Below are positions 1 to 11,567 of a stretch of DNA of 64,000 nucleotides, in pieces. A program made the position numbers and the translations under genes. Below the pieces are notes generated by a model, which worked only from the letters and a program-made list of their open reading frames with translations, did no database searches and was not told the DNA's origin. Positions within the stretch are counted from its first letter, which is position 1. Each line of letters begins with the position of its first letter. This DNA is from Echria macrotheca (lineage: Eukaryota > Ascomycota > Sordariomycetes > Sordariales > Schizotheciaceae), in NCBI GenBank assembly GCA_030411725.1, contig MU839835.1, positions 1,240,001-1,304,000 on the forward strand. Reading direction: 5' to 3'.

Positions 1-171
1 AAGGACCTGTAACCAGACGGTGCCGGAGCAGCACCCGTATCAGCCCTTGATCCTGGATACTATGAATGCGAACTAATCCAAACCCAGCTCTCTTCTTTGG
101 TACGGCGACCTCAATGGAGGGGGGTAGATAAACTCAGACGGCACTACCATGTTTACCGAAACAGGACACAA

Positions 172-297
172 GGGCGGGTAGCGTAATGGTCAGCGCATTC
201 ACTGAGCGTATTCTTTCCCTAAGCGAAATCCAGCGTTGTTTTCTAATTATATCAAAGCGTTCATTGAAAGACCTGGGTTCGAATCCCAGCCCGCCCA
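172..297 (+). tRNA. tRNA-like gene with probable intron, isotype unresolved
   Basis: A seven-base acceptor stem GGGCGGG (172-178) pairs perfectly with CCCGCCC (290-296). A D-arm follows (181-196, stem GCGT/GCGC around AATGGTCA), and a perfect T-arm with CTGGG and CCCAG stems encloses TTCGAAT (273-289). The 5' and 3' anticodon-stem halves (about 198-202 and 264-268) are about 60 bases apart, so an intron of roughly 50 bases is inferred. The anticodon cannot be read with confidence: the most natural stem puts G instead of the invariant U at position 33, and one stem pair is mismatched. A diverged tRNA or tRNA pseudogene is therefore possible. The A and B box promoter elements lie inside the D and T arms. 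Confidence 0.7.
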
Positions 298-3200
298 AAC
301 AAGTCTTTTTCTTCCTCATTTTTGCCCCGGGCTTCTTCCAGTAGAGAGGCGGTAGGCCATGACCGCCCGAGAACTGGATGGATAAACCTAGCCCGGCAGT
401 GGCTAACTGTGAGATCCATAGATATTGAGTTCTACTTTCGTGATGTTGAAGAAGTTGTTGAAGAGGGCCCTGGTTACGGACGAGGCTAGCCTTACCATGT
501 ATTCTGTAGCCTCGTCACTTTCAACACCAGTGGCACTTGATCGTCTACACACCACGTCAAGGCACCGCACCAAGGCTAACCGTTTGACCGGCACCGAGAT
601 CTGATGACACCAGCCTCCATCGTCCATCTCAGATTGCCGCCTCGAACCTTGCCATCCCCTGCATCCCACGCCGTACCCCTGGACGGGAGCGCGCTTGAAT
701 CCCGGTATTCAACAGATGTCTACGATTCTGCAGGATCCGGTACCTGCTTGTGCCGATCGAAAACTCGGATCCGGCAGGGGCGCCGCCAACCTGGACCCGG
801 AGGAGGCGTTGTTGATATCCCAGGGCATGTGGCTCGCGCGGCTACATCGGATCCACGATCCGTGATTGGCCCCGGAAGCGCTGCCGAAGGCTTGTTGGCG
901 AGCAACTGTGCATTCCTTCCTGGCGCCAGCTAGGTAGCCTTGTTGTAGGACAGCCAAAGACAAGAGAGAAGCTGTCTTCTGCATCTCTCCTGTTGGGCCG
1001 CATGTCGGATCGACCTAGATCGAAGCTTTCTCAGCTGTCAGCTTTGATACCTACGCCAAGACATGTCGTTGTCTCCGGCCCATCGGGCCTTCGGGCGGCG
1101 GCGTCAGTGCTCGCATCCGAGTGCGACTGAGAGCTCGTCAGATATTCGATTGGGGATGCGGGAAGACAGCACGGCCGCTTTCGTCCGAGCGTCGCGCAAC
1201 AAATGCCAGGCCAGACGCTGGATCGCCACGGAAAGCTCTGAGAAAAGCTTGGTCAGGAATTAACCGTTTCTTCCCGTACCAAGTACGACAAAAGTCGGTC
1301 TGAGCAATTGAAGCCACAGAGCCTCAGTCCGTCGTAATTGTCCGCGATATCTGAGCTGACAAGTGATGAAATAAACCTGGGGCGAAACCGAGGCGTACCA
1401 CAGGATGCGAAACGAAACCGGGCTCACTGCATACACCTACCGATGACGACGATGTCGGACGCGGGAAAGGTGAGTTGGAACAGGTTGGGGCTCGTGGGGC
1501 TCCCGGCAGAAGCTGGCGTGAGACAGGGTCTGGTTCGCCACGCCAATTGGATCCCGCCTAAGCGCTGTGCTCAAGCAGAAGACGCAGGGGGGGCCCTCTG
1601 CCTTGGAGCGGCAATTAGCCTGTGGGCTTCGACTTCATCGTTTCTAAAACGAGAAAAGCCTTGTCGACTCGACCGCTGGTTGTCAGAAAACATTATGACA
1701 ACGAAACACGCAATCGAGATATCTATGCTACACTAACGTGCTTCACAGAGTACCTACAAGTAGACAAGTCGATCGACTTGTCTGCTACTCTAAAAGCTTC
1801 TTGCAGCGCCGGACTGGCCCAGACCGCTGCAGCGTGACCTCCAACTGGTTGTGAAGCCAATCACCCTCTGCCTTTTTGCTCGATAGGGATTCGCCATGGG
1901 CAGGATGCGCCATGATTGGCACTTTGACCTTTGATGCCGAGACAGGAAACGACTGGACACCAACCTGACGAGACCCAAGGGAAGCTATTTACTCTAGTTT
2001 GGATCTGCTGACAATACGATCCATAGATAGAGACACTGAGGTGAGAGTTGATAACTTGTTGAAAGTTGGGGTCCATAGCGTGAAGTTAAAGGTTTACCAC
2101 CCCTGCCCGTTGGGCTGGGTGGAGAGGAGACCCTGGTTACGATCTCTCAGCCACGTCGTCAGTGCTGCGACCTCACCGTCCTCCGCTCCCCTCGGCGAGG
2201 TCCGTTCGATGCCGCAATGAGACCGGAGGCTGGATAGAAAGGCCGAAAAACCGCAATGTCGCAGCGATGCTCCATCTGTCGTTCCAGAACGGGCGGGAGA
2301 TGGAGTTCGCACCTTCGGTGGCGGGATAACCAGCCCTGTTGGACAGGGCCGGAAACATCAGTCGAGATTCTGGTGGGGGCGCAACCCCTCCGTCCCGCCG
2401 CTTTCGCCATCCACCGACTTTCAAGTGACAGCTCGATTGTAGCCTGTTGCAACATGGCCTTCGATCGTCCACAAGAGGGTAACATAACAGCGCCTTTGAT
2501 TCGTCCTCGAGATGCAATATGGCAGATCAAAGACATACATCTCGATCGACATGCTGGGCGCTGGAGATGTTCTGCGTCGCGCAACACGGATGCTGCTCCG
2601 CCGAGGATGAGTGGGGGAAAATGGGGCCGCTCCGGCAGCCCAGATTCTGCGAACGCAGGTGGCGGGTCAGCGAGGCATACAACGGCGCAGTTTTCGGTGG
2701 GTGTGTCGGGTCGTTTGGAGCCACGGGGTCCCGCCAGAACAGACAGGCCAAGTCGCTGCCACGCCGGATGACTGTCGCCTCTGGAGGAGCTGGAGCTGCC
2801 CTTGAAACCGTCACGTCGACCCGTGAGCGCGCTTTCCACGTGTCAGTCGACGGCCTTCGAGACAGGCCTGGGCGAGAAACAATGGCCATTCCATTGATCA
2901 AGGTCGACTGGGTTCTTTGTTCGGTGCACATCTCACAGAACGCTATCCAAGGAACCGGCGCTATAGCTGCCATACGTGCAGGTTGTCAAGCACCCCGCAG
3001 CTTAGAAAGTCGCAGCATCTGTTTTGCCTCTTCTGGTAAGCTTCAGTATTACCAAGCGCGATTCGCCCCAGTCTTTGGGCTGCAAATGTTTGCCCCCTGC
3101 GGCGTGAACAAGTCTGAGACGTTGATAACAGAATTCGGGCTTCACGGTTCTTTCAGATACGGACTTGAGGCCAACTTGTCAGGCAGCATGGAGAAAGAGA

Positions 3201-4028
3201 TTGTTCTTTGAACAAGTCACTTCCGGTTAAAAGTATTGCTGTTGCGAAACCCAGGGCGCGCATGAGAGAATTCTGCCAATCCGGAGCTCTGAAATTCCAT
3301 AGCGCAGAAAGTGGTGCAGTGACGGCCTTAGGCATCAGTGACCCGCGCACCCCGGTACGGCGAGGAAGGTGATGTGAAATTGGAGCGAGGGCCAAAAAAC
3401 CAGCTCCGCCTGCGATCGACCGTTTCGTCCACCCAGCCTCTCTCCAGCCAGGCACGGCGAGAACCACCATTTTCCTTTTGTTTGCGCTGCCTGTGGTTTC
3501 AACCAGCACCGAATCGCACACTCTGCCTTTTGCACGCTTCTCACTGCTGGCCATTTGGTTTCGAGTCGCGGTCGCCCGCAATCCCGCCCGATCCTCGACT
3601 GCGGCTGAGGCATTTGACCCTGACTCGCCTCGTCGCTCCTCCATCAAACCTAGGCGCCTTCGATCCCGATCAGGATCATCAAAGCATTCTGTCTCCCTCG
3701 CTCGTCCTTGGCTCGCCATCGCCGACCATCGCGTTCCTCCTGGCGGCCTCGATCAAATCCAATCTGCCAGACCTCAGCTCGCGCTCCGTCGCTCCTCGCG
3801 GCCGCCAAGCCCTAGCGCCCGCACGATCAAGGCCCATCCGTCACCTGCCATTGACGCATAAACTCCCAAAGTCCGGCCATCCATCAAAGCCCTAGTCAGG
3901 GGAACTTGATTTACGGCATCAAATAAGCAAAAAGGACATACCGCCCGTCGACGTCGTCGGGCCGCTGCTCGAACACTCCACGTCTCCCCGTCTGGTGCCT
4001 ACCTCGTGCTTCGTGGGGGCGAGCCAAG
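298..4028. other. 3.7 kb stretch without a supported gene
   Basis: Open frames here overlap on both strands and show no recognisable domain, no signal peptide and no coherent splice structure. I therefore call no gene. The last 600 bases or so (about 3420-4028) are pyrimidine-rich with many CTC and TCC runs, typical of a fungal promoter and 5' leader, and probably belong to the MYND gene starting at 4029. Confidence 0.5.
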
Positions 4029-5885
4029 ATGAGGGAAGTCAACTTCAGCATACCCAACGTCAACAAGGCGTCGGTCGGCATCACCACCGCGCTTTACGAC
4101 CGTCGAGCGCTCGATTGTACCTCTACGCTACCACTCATCAACTCGCTCAACCATCTCGCGTACCTGACGACATCGTCGGCACGCATTCGGGACATCCTAA
4201 CCGTCGATGGCGGCATCGAGCGACTAGTCTGCATCCTGAAGCAGGGTCGCAGCAAAGACATGATGGATATGTGGAAATGGAACCTGGCTTTCCAGTGCGT
4301 GGTCAACATAGGTGTTAGGGGTACCGAGTCTGTCCGGACACGCGTCGTGGAAGCGGATATGGTCCCGGTCATTGCCACCATCCTGGACAACTACATCAAG
4401 GTCGTGGAGAAGCTGCGTGAGAAGGCCGAGGAAGCTAAGCACAAGTCGGACCATCATCACCGACACCGCCTCAATGGCAGCAGCCGCGGCCACAAGTCTT
4501 CGAGCTTCTCTTCGCGATCCAACCTCGACGTCGATCAGCGCTCCTTCCGCCGACAGGCCCCGCCGCCATCGATTGACGTGTCGGCCACCTTGGCCGGCTC
4601 TTCGACCATGGTGGTTCAATCTAATCCCGATGCGACACCTACGGCACCGCAATTTCAAGCCTCGACGCCATCTGAACGGACCCCGTTTAGCTCGCGTTCT
4701 CACCACCACGGTGGCCGAACCCAAGAGTCTCGCATTTCTCCCACGAGACAGCTCATCCAGCCTCTCGCGGCGACAGTTCAATCTGCCGACACCACCGACG
4801 GTTTTACCCGGGCTATTCGAGATGCCGACCGACTCGCGTCGATAACGGGATTTTCGATGGCGTCGCAGCCGGCGTCGCCCACGACACCGCTGCCACCCCC
4901 GCAGATTCGATCGCCCACCGTGCGGCCCGTTTCCGCCCTCGCACCCGCTGCCCGATCGCGACGACGACCGTCGATCCGTCACCAGCACTCTACTTCGGTG
5001 GATGGTGAGGATCTGAATGCCGACAGCATGGCGTCGGATGATTCGCCAGACGCCGAGATGTCTGGAACTGCGGAGATGCAGCCGAACGTGGGAATTCAAG
5101 ACATTACAATGGAAGACAGCGACGCCATTATGACTGGCGCAGCCATCGAGCTCACCACACCGACGGTCTCGGAGACGCAGGACGCCGGGACGTTCAACAT
5201 CACCCACCAAGGCCCGGTCGACGGTAGCATCGGCAATGCGGCGACGCCGACGCAGGTCCCCACGATTGGCTTGTCTCCGAATCGGCCCACAATGGTGAGC
5301 CCGCCGCAACCGACGCTGCCCAACGCCAGTGTCCCTAGATATCTGCTCGACCGCCAGGTCACGCCAAACCCGCAGATGCTTGCGGCCATGCCGCGCGAAG
5401 AGGATGTGCTCATGTCGCTCCAGCTTCTCGCGTATGTTTCAAAATACTGCAACCTGCGCAAGTACTTCCAGAAGAGCCACCTGGTTCCTAAGCTTAAGAT
5501 CGGCAAGGAACTGCAGCTCCTCGACGGTGCGGACGCAGCCGCGCTCGAAGCTGAGATGGATGAGGAGGATGACGCATGCGAGGAGGAGTATCTCCTGCCA
5601 AACGATCTGAACATCTTCCCGCTGGTGGAGAAGTTCACAGTCCGCTACCACAGCGCCGACATGCAATACTGGGCCGGGGTTGTTATGAGAAACCTCTGCC
5701 GCAAGGATGATACCCGAGGGGGCATCCGGCAATGCGCGTACTGGCAGTGTGGAAAGTGGGAGGAATTCACTCGACAATTCGCTAAGTGCCGCCGGTGCCG
5801 GCGGACAAAGTACTGCAGCAAGGAGTGCCAGAAGAGCGCGTGGGCCTTCCACCGCCACTGGTGCATTGCTGCGGGCTCGCAATAA
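4029..5885 (+). CDS. samB: MYND zinc-finger protein, samB/Mub1 family
   Basis: Single-exon gene of 618 residues, in the usual size range for this family. The N-terminal ~150 residues form an armadillo-like helical region with a conserved-looking opening (MREVNFSIPNVNKASVGITT). A long low-complexity Ser/Pro/Thr/Asp-rich middle follows. The C-terminus (about 569-612) is a MYND zinc finger with ordered Cys/His ligands, including CxxC, YCSKEC and HRHWC. In the family, yeast Mub1 is the partner of the Ubr2 ubiquitin ligase that degrades Rpn4, and Aspergillus SamB controls conidiophore development and septation. The function here is inferred from this family match. The ATG at 4029 follows a CT-rich leader and begins the conserved-looking N-terminus. 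No intron is needed. Confidence 0.9.
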   Translation: MREVNFSIPNVNKASVGITTALYDRRALDCTSTLPLINSLNHLAYLTTSSARIRDILTVDGGIERLVCILKQGRSKDMMDMWKWNLAFQCVVNIGVRGTESVRTRVVEADMVPVIATILDNYIKVVEKLREKAEEAKHKSDHHHRHRLNGSSRGHKSSSFSSRSNLDVDQRSFRRQAPPPSIDVSATLAGSSTMVVQSNPDATPTAPQFQASTPSERTPFSSRSHHHGGRTQESRISPTRQLIQPLAATVQSADTTDGFTRAIRDADRLASITGFSMASQPASPTTPLPPPQIRSPTVRPVSALAPAARSRRRPSIRHQHSTSVDGEDLNADSMASDDSPDAEMSGTAEMQPNVGIQDITMEDSDAIMTGAAIELTTPTVSETQDAGTFNITHQGPVDGSIGNAATPTQVPTIGLSPNRPTMVSPPQPTLPNASVPRYLLDRQVTPNPQMLAAMPREEDVLMSLQLLAYVSKYCNLRKYFQKSHLVPKLKIGKELQLLDGADAAALEAEMDEEDDACEEEYLLPNDLNIFPLVEKFTVRYHSADMQYWAGVVMRNLCRKDDTRGGIRQCAYWQCGKWEEFTRQFAKCRRCRRTKYCSKECQKSAWAFHRHWCIAAGSQ

Positions 5886-7536
5886 TCGCTTCTAGGCACC
5901 GGAATATTGGTCGATTTTGATACCCCCCGGTTCACCTCCCGGGATACTCGATCCACGCATACGGCGTTATCCTATAATGTCTCGGTTTCTCGAGTTGAGC
6001 GGCATTGAGAAGAAAAAGCATATTCCCCGCATGAATGGCGTTGCACGATACCTTACCAACGACGTCTTTTTTTCCTCTGCACCGGTCTCGAGCTTCATGA
6101 TGTTTGACTACGGCCCTTTTGTTTTTCTCTTTTATAGTCTGGTAATTCGCACCGGATCGGCATACAGCGACTCGCTTCATTTGACGAAATCAACGTTTTC
6201 AGTCTCAGCACCTCGTTCGGCGAGCTGTGGGACTAGCATCTGGCTTCGGAGTATACTGTGAGCCTAGAGCGATGCCGACCTGCTACGACTCGTGGCTGCT
6301 GCGACTCGGCATGGTGGCTTTTCCTGGCTTCCGACCAGTCACATCGCATCGTCCTCGAAATGGATTCAACACGGCGTTCTTTGCATTCTCGATAACACAC
6401 ATTGGACTTTGCGATTTTGGCTCCACTTGGTACTGGCATAAAGGTCGAGCGCGTTCAGGGATTGCTCTTTTGTGTTTTTTTTCCAAAGTTTACTGGTAAT
6501 GCAAATACGGTTTGCACACACTAGGACAAACATGGGGAGGCATTTTCTTGCCTCTCACGACACCACCCTGGGGATATTCTCCTGTTTTTTTCCTAGGTTC
6601 CTTTTGTCCTTTTGTCACGACACATACGCCCCCGAACGAATTCGCCACGAAACGCACGCACCGCAGGCGGGAGAAGAAGAAGGAGGAGGGAATTGGGCGG
6701 GAAGAAAGCCCCCTTTAGGTTTAGTCACACTCTCGAGGTTTGCATTGCGAAGGAGGTGGAGCGGCGGGGGTGTATAAAAGATGTGGAATATACACGGGAT
6801 GTGTGGGTTTTTGAGTGTGTGGAATTGCCAGGGAGAGACGCCTAGAGTCTGAAGAACCGGGGCTGCTTTTGTTTGTTTCTGGGCGTCTTTGATGGGGAGG
6901 AGATGGTTGAAGAGAGGGATGGACATGCGCATAGCATGGGGAAGGTGGAAGCTGAAGCGGACCGGATAGGAATGGAACCAGACAGACCGACAAAGCAGAC
7001 CAAGATGGGCAAATTCGTCTCGTGTATAGTTATTAGGCTTCTCTTGAATGAGAGAGGTTATTTCATGGCTGTGGCTCTGATGCAGTGTGCTATGATGATG
7101 ATTTGTTTGTTAATTACTTGCGCTAACTAAGTAGGGTGTGTGCCATGTTATTTTGAAGTGATGGGTGTGAGTCTCTGATCAACAAAGTTTCCTGGGTATA
7201 TATTTCGTAGGAACTCGAGAGATTGGAATGGCATCCGGCCGTGCAAATCTAAAGGTGGTCAAGACCGTACTGTCCGGACACGGGTGGCTATCAGACTCTG
7301 AACTTCCGATTCACTAGAACTAAAGTGTACAAGGCAGGGCAGGGCAGGGCACGCAATCCATTTCTTAGTAACAATGAATTCACCTATTGTACAAACACCG
7401 CCACTCCGAGCTTTCGGGTTCGTGCCTTTGGTATCCTTTCGGTACTGCCTGAATTACGGTTTAGTTAGGACAGGGGCAGGAACAGACAAAAAGGAGTTGT
7501 GTATATATATATATCCTGCCCTCCCTCTCCCTCTAT

Positions 7537-7555
7537 CCCCCCCCCCCCCCCCCCC
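7537..7555 (+). repeat. C homopolymer tract
   Basis: Nineteen consecutive C residues after a CT-rich stretch. Such tracts vary in length and are prone to sequencing error. Confidence 0.9.
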
Positions 7556-7642
7556 TCCCCTCTCTCTCTTTTGGAGGGTTATGAAATCCTACGGGATAAC
7601 TGCGGTCCATGGAGATGGAGATGAATATGACATATTGTGATG

Positions 7643-7674
7643 GCAGTGGAGCAGTGGAGCAGTGGAGCAGTGGA
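7643..7674 (+). repeat. 8-bp tandem repeat, four copies
   Basis: The unit GCAGTGGA is repeated four times without interruption. It is a non-coding minisatellite in the spacer between two convergent genes. Confidence 0.9.
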
Positions 7675-7778
7675 AAGGCGACGAGCACGCTGGACTGAGT
7701 GCTGGATGATGGATGATGGATGGTTGATCGCGATGGTCAAGGTATATATATCATCATTAGATTTTAAGATCATCCTTG

Positions 7779-7922
7779 TGACGACTTTCGCAACTAGACC
7801 ACGCCCAACTGAGCCAGCTTCCAAAAGGATTGCCAGAATTCTAAGGTCGGCCAGCACCTCAGGACCCCAACTGTGGATATATGCCAGCACGATCTGGGCG
7901 AGGACCCAGGATCGTGATTATC
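7779..7922 (+). repeat. Dispersed ~144 bp repeat, copy A
   Basis: This block aligns over its whole length with 49154-49297 in the same orientation. A 20-base identical core (AAAAGGATTGCCAGAATTCT) and a conserved end containing ACCCAGGATCGTGA are visible. Most differences between the copies are C/T or G/A transitions, with two short indels. The 3' end can fold into an imperfect hairpin (GATCTGGG against CCCAGGATC). No terminal inverted repeats, poly-A tail or coding potential are seen. It may be a SINE or MITE remnant, or a structured RNA family. Confidence 0.75.
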
Positions 7923-8347
7923 CTACGAGTGGTGGGAGTGGGAGTCGACGGGGGGTAGATAATAGGGTGATATAGGATGATAATATACAATATAATCAGA
8001 TATTCAGCAGCATTGAGAAGGGAAAAAAAACACCACCACACATGAACACATGAACACATGATAGACAGCAACAGCAATAACAACTCCAACAAACCTTAGA
8101 CGTACCAAGTTGGAGTATATGTATCTAGTTAGTTAGTTAGTCCGTTGCCGTCTCAAAAGCACATCTGACCAGAATAACCAGAGAGAGTAGAGTTCCCAAG
8201 CAAAACAGACACAGGTACGGAATACTCTGGATTCTCTCATGGCCTCAACTCCCACGGCCGCACAACAAAAAAAGGTATTTACATCCCCTTCCAATCCCTC
8301 CCCATCACCACAACAAAAAGTTGCGAGGTGAAAAAAAGATATCTATT

Positions 8348-9766
8348 TTACCTCTTCCCAGCAGCCGATTTCCTCCTAGCCTTCCCCGGCCTAACAGCCT
8401 TAAACTTCTTCCCACCAGCACCTCCACCACCCCCCGGTCCTCCACCCGGTCTCCCGCCACCACCACCGCCCTGCTTCATCCTCTTGGCACTAAACCCGCT
8501 CAAATCGCCGGAACTAACCGCGTCGCCCGACTTGCCATGGCGCTTCTTCCCGCCAAAGCCATACTTGGCATCCTTCTTCAGACGCTTCGGATTAGGATGG
8601 TCGCCGCCGCCGCCGCTGCTAAAGGAGCGTTTCTTGTTATTGTTGTTGTTCCCCTTGTTGGAAGAAGAGAGCTCATTATCGACGGCCACGTCGAAGAGGT
8701 CATCTGCCTCTGTGGCTCCCAGGGCTGAGGAGGCGCCTTCTTTGCGTTCTGCAGACACACATTACACACATTAGCCACCACATATGGAAGAGAAACGAAA
8801 GAAGAAAAAAAACAAACTTTTCTTGAGCAACGTAATCTTATCAAGCACCTCCTTCTTCTGCTTAGCCCGCTCCTGCTGCTTCGCAATCTGCACCTGCTTC
8901 CCAAACTTCTTGAGGTCGCGCTGCTTGCGCGCCTCGGCCGACGCTTTCTTGGCCGTTGCGTCCTCGATCATCTTCGCCTTGACCTTCTCCATCGTCTCGT
9001 CGCTCCGCACCGTCTCGGCGAAGTAGTCCGTCGGCCGCGTGAAGGGGACGCCCTCCTTGCGGAGGAGCGCGCGCGCGCGCCGCGCCGCGTCGAGGGCCTG
9101 GTTCATGAAGGCCAGCTCGCGCTGGAGGTCGTCGTCCACGGACGGGATGGCGTCGGCGGTGGGAGTGGGGGAGACGAGGGATTGGTGGAAGGCGAAGGGG
9201 ACGGACGGGGACGAAGTGTCGAGGGCGACGCGCCGGAGCGAGGAGAGGAGGGCGTCTTTGTTGTTGATGGTCTGGCGCACCCGGGTTGTTGCCGCGATTT
9301 CTTCTTCGTCTTCGGAGGCGATCGAGAGGTCTTCTATGTCGATTTCTTCTTCTTCGTCTTCTTCTGCCTCCGCTTCTTGGTCGCCGTTCTCTGCGGTTTC
9401 TTCTTCGTCTTCGTCGATTTCCGAGTCCGAGTCTGACTCGTCTAGCGCTGCTAGGTCAAAGTCGCCGGGTCCGACGCCGCCGCCTTCGCTGTCGTCGTCG
9501 TCTGAGAAGTCGGAGGAGGACTCGTCCTCGTCTTGTTGCTGTTTGGCGGCTAGCTTCTTCGCTTTATTGGATGACTTTGCGGGCGCATCAGCCATCTCAA
9601 CATCGGACTCGTCCTCCCACTCATTCTCGTCGTCGGCCTGGACCTTGGGCGCGGCAGATTTCTTGGTGGGTTTTTGCTTCTTCGACTTGAGATCTGTTGA
9701 TTTCTTGTCGCCTGAAGCTACCCTCGCGGTAGCGGCAACCGCATTGTAGGCGCTCTTCTTGGCCAT
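8348..9766 (-). CDS. ebp2: rRNA-processing protein EBP2
   Basis: Two exons (9766-8818 and 8748-8348) joined across a 69-bp intron (donor GTTTGT, acceptor CTGCAG) give 449 residues. The N-terminus is Lys-rich. It is followed by long acidic Asp/Glu/Ser tracts (about residues 45-165) and then the conserved EBP2 core with a block reading ELAFMNQALDAARRA and PFTRPTDYFAETVRSD. A coiled, Lys-rich segment (KFGKQVQIAKQQERAKQKKE) and a basic Gly-rich C-terminal tail ending KARRKSAAGKR follow. In yeast, Ebp2 is an essential nucleolar factor for 27S pre-rRNA processing and 60S assembly. The acidic/basic layout and core match that family. The ATG at 9766 is the first in frame. Confidence 0.93.
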
Positions 9767-11567
9767 GTTTGGTCGGTGAGTATCACGGTGCGGTGAATCG
9801 AATTGAATTCCAGATACAATGCACGGCGCGAGGCGAGCTGCTTGGTGGTTCCTGGCCGAGAACTTTTTTTGCGCTGCAGAATGGGCGATAAGATAAAAGT
9901 TTTAGTGGGGTTGAGGGCGGTGTGTTTGTATTGACCCTAACCCTGGGGTGACTTACACTGATGGCTTCGGATGGGTTGTTTGTCTGGACTGAGCAAACAT
10001 GATGGCATTTAGGAGGATATCTGATATGGCGAAGGGAATAGGGAAGTCTTTCAAAGGAAAGATAAACTCAGTTGAAATGAGCGACTTGAAAACAACTCAT
10101 TAGTAGCAGCCTACGCAAGCCTCGACCTCTGGAAAGTGTCGAGATTTAAATCCTCAGACCTTGCCTTTGGAAAAGGAAAACTGCTCAGATTGCCTATAGC
10201 CATAAAAATGGCAGATATTTAGGTAACTAGATAGGGCTGGCATACTTTGAAAGCTGTCAAGTATCATTGCCCGCCTGCATCCAATCCAAACTCATGAGGG
10301 AACACCTAAGTTTGCACCTTCCTACTATGGGTCGGACAACCGTATATATGCAAGATTTTTGGCCTGAAATTCAGAGAAGTAGCTCAGAGTATTAAAAGAA
10401 GTACTATCTTCTCGGCGTGTAGATGCGATAAATCGACTGGGGAGCCTTCGCTTGATCAGGATACCCTTTCCTCCCTTCAATTTATTTCCCTCTCCATTGC
10501 GTCAGAGACAGCGCACGCTTCGTTCGACATTGTAGCCATTGACTTAGCCCTGATGATGGAAGCGTGTATAGCGATGTTGGAGAAGATGGGGTCCTTCCAG
10601 GAGTCATGTTAGACCTAGGTTGAAGTCACATATGCACACCAAAGAACGAGAAAGGTTTGATCAACCGGGTCATTCAAGCTATATAATCTCTGGAAAAAAG
10701 AATGTAAGTATAGAAAAAAAAGAACCATCCCTATATCCAAAATTTCTATCCCGATCTTTTTCTTTCCCTCCCCATTCCCCTGCAGATAACAGAAAAGGGG
10801 GTGTGCTGCGGAATTCCCCCTCTCCCCAACAAGACAACAGAAGGAGGTAAAGGAAAAGAGAGATAGAAGATGTGTATGGAGGCGGCCTCCGGTGTTTGAG
10901 GGACACCGAAAATGTTTGTGTCTAAAGGGTGCGCGAAGAATCGAATTTTTTTGTTGTTGCAAAGTTGCAATGTTTTGTTGGTGTGAGAAAAGTAATGATC
11001 CGCGGTTGATGTTTTGTGTGTGTGCTAAAGGTCTCGTTGCTTCACCCATGAAGAATGTTTGAACCATCTCACTCTTTTCTTCCATGTGTCTCTCATCGTG
11101 ATGTCGATGAGAGAGAGGTTGACAAGAAGAAAGAGTGCGAGAAAGTGGAGAATGGTGGTTCAAGCAGTTTCTTGATAAGTCTGCCCCATGGCGAGATACC
11201 GAGAGAGAAGGAACTGCCTTTTTGCTTGTGGCGAGACATGGTGACGACGATGTGTTGTTGCTCGACTCCCCAGGATTTGGCTATGGATGAGGAGATATCC
11301 AGAGTTGGCTTGTCGAAAGAGAGTCGAAGGATCCTAGGATGTTTTTTTGCTCGGGGGTTGTTGGGAGGCGGATGGAAGAAAAACGAAGCTGGTGAGCGTT
11401 CCCCCGTGCCCTTGAGAGCAGCGGCACGGAGAAGGGGGATGCCCATCAGATCTCGTTCAAGGGATAGGTTGGAGTTGAGAAGAGCAAAAAAGATGTTGAA
11501 ATCCTAGGATGGTGTGTCATTGTCGACATCGCCGTCGTGTCGTCGCCGGGACCCGCTGGGTCGTCAT
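9767..11567. other. Intergenic: EBP2 promoter and pheromone-gene 3' flank
   Basis: About 1.8 kb without a supported protein gene. The part next to 9767 is the upstream region of EBP2. The part next to 11567 lies downstream of the pheromone ORF and may be its 3' UTR, since pheromone transcripts in related fungi have long untranslated regions. Open frames around 10615-11507 are low-complexity and overlap on both strands. Confidence 0.5.

Larger units (their letters stand above)
5886..8347. other. Convergent intergenic spacer with simple repeats
   Basis: This 2.5 kb region lies between the 3' ends of the MYND gene and the EBP2 gene. It is T-rich and low in complexity, and no frame in it looks like protein. 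It contains a GGCAG-type repeat (7332-7351), a C homopolymer (7537-7555), four tandem copies of an 8-bp unit (7643-7674) and one copy of a dispersed repeat (7779-7922). The outer parts are presumably 3' UTRs. Confidence 0.6.

Noticed and set aside
134..319. 61-codon minus-strand frame reading GLGFEPRS
   Set aside because: It is the antisense translation of the tRNA T arm, a well-known false protein signature.
2519..3211. 230-codon plus-strand frame, with similar-length frames opposite it
   Set aside because: No domain or conserved-looking motif, overlapping frames on both strands, and a composition like its surroundings.
9930..9950. Telomere-like ACCCTAACCCT
   Set aside because: Less than two units, internal to a promoter region and with no array around it.
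10615..11163. 182-codon minus-strand frame downstream of the pheromone ORF
   Set aside because: Low-complexity Ser/Phe/His-rich translation with no domain. It more likely lies in the pheromone transcript's 3' flank.
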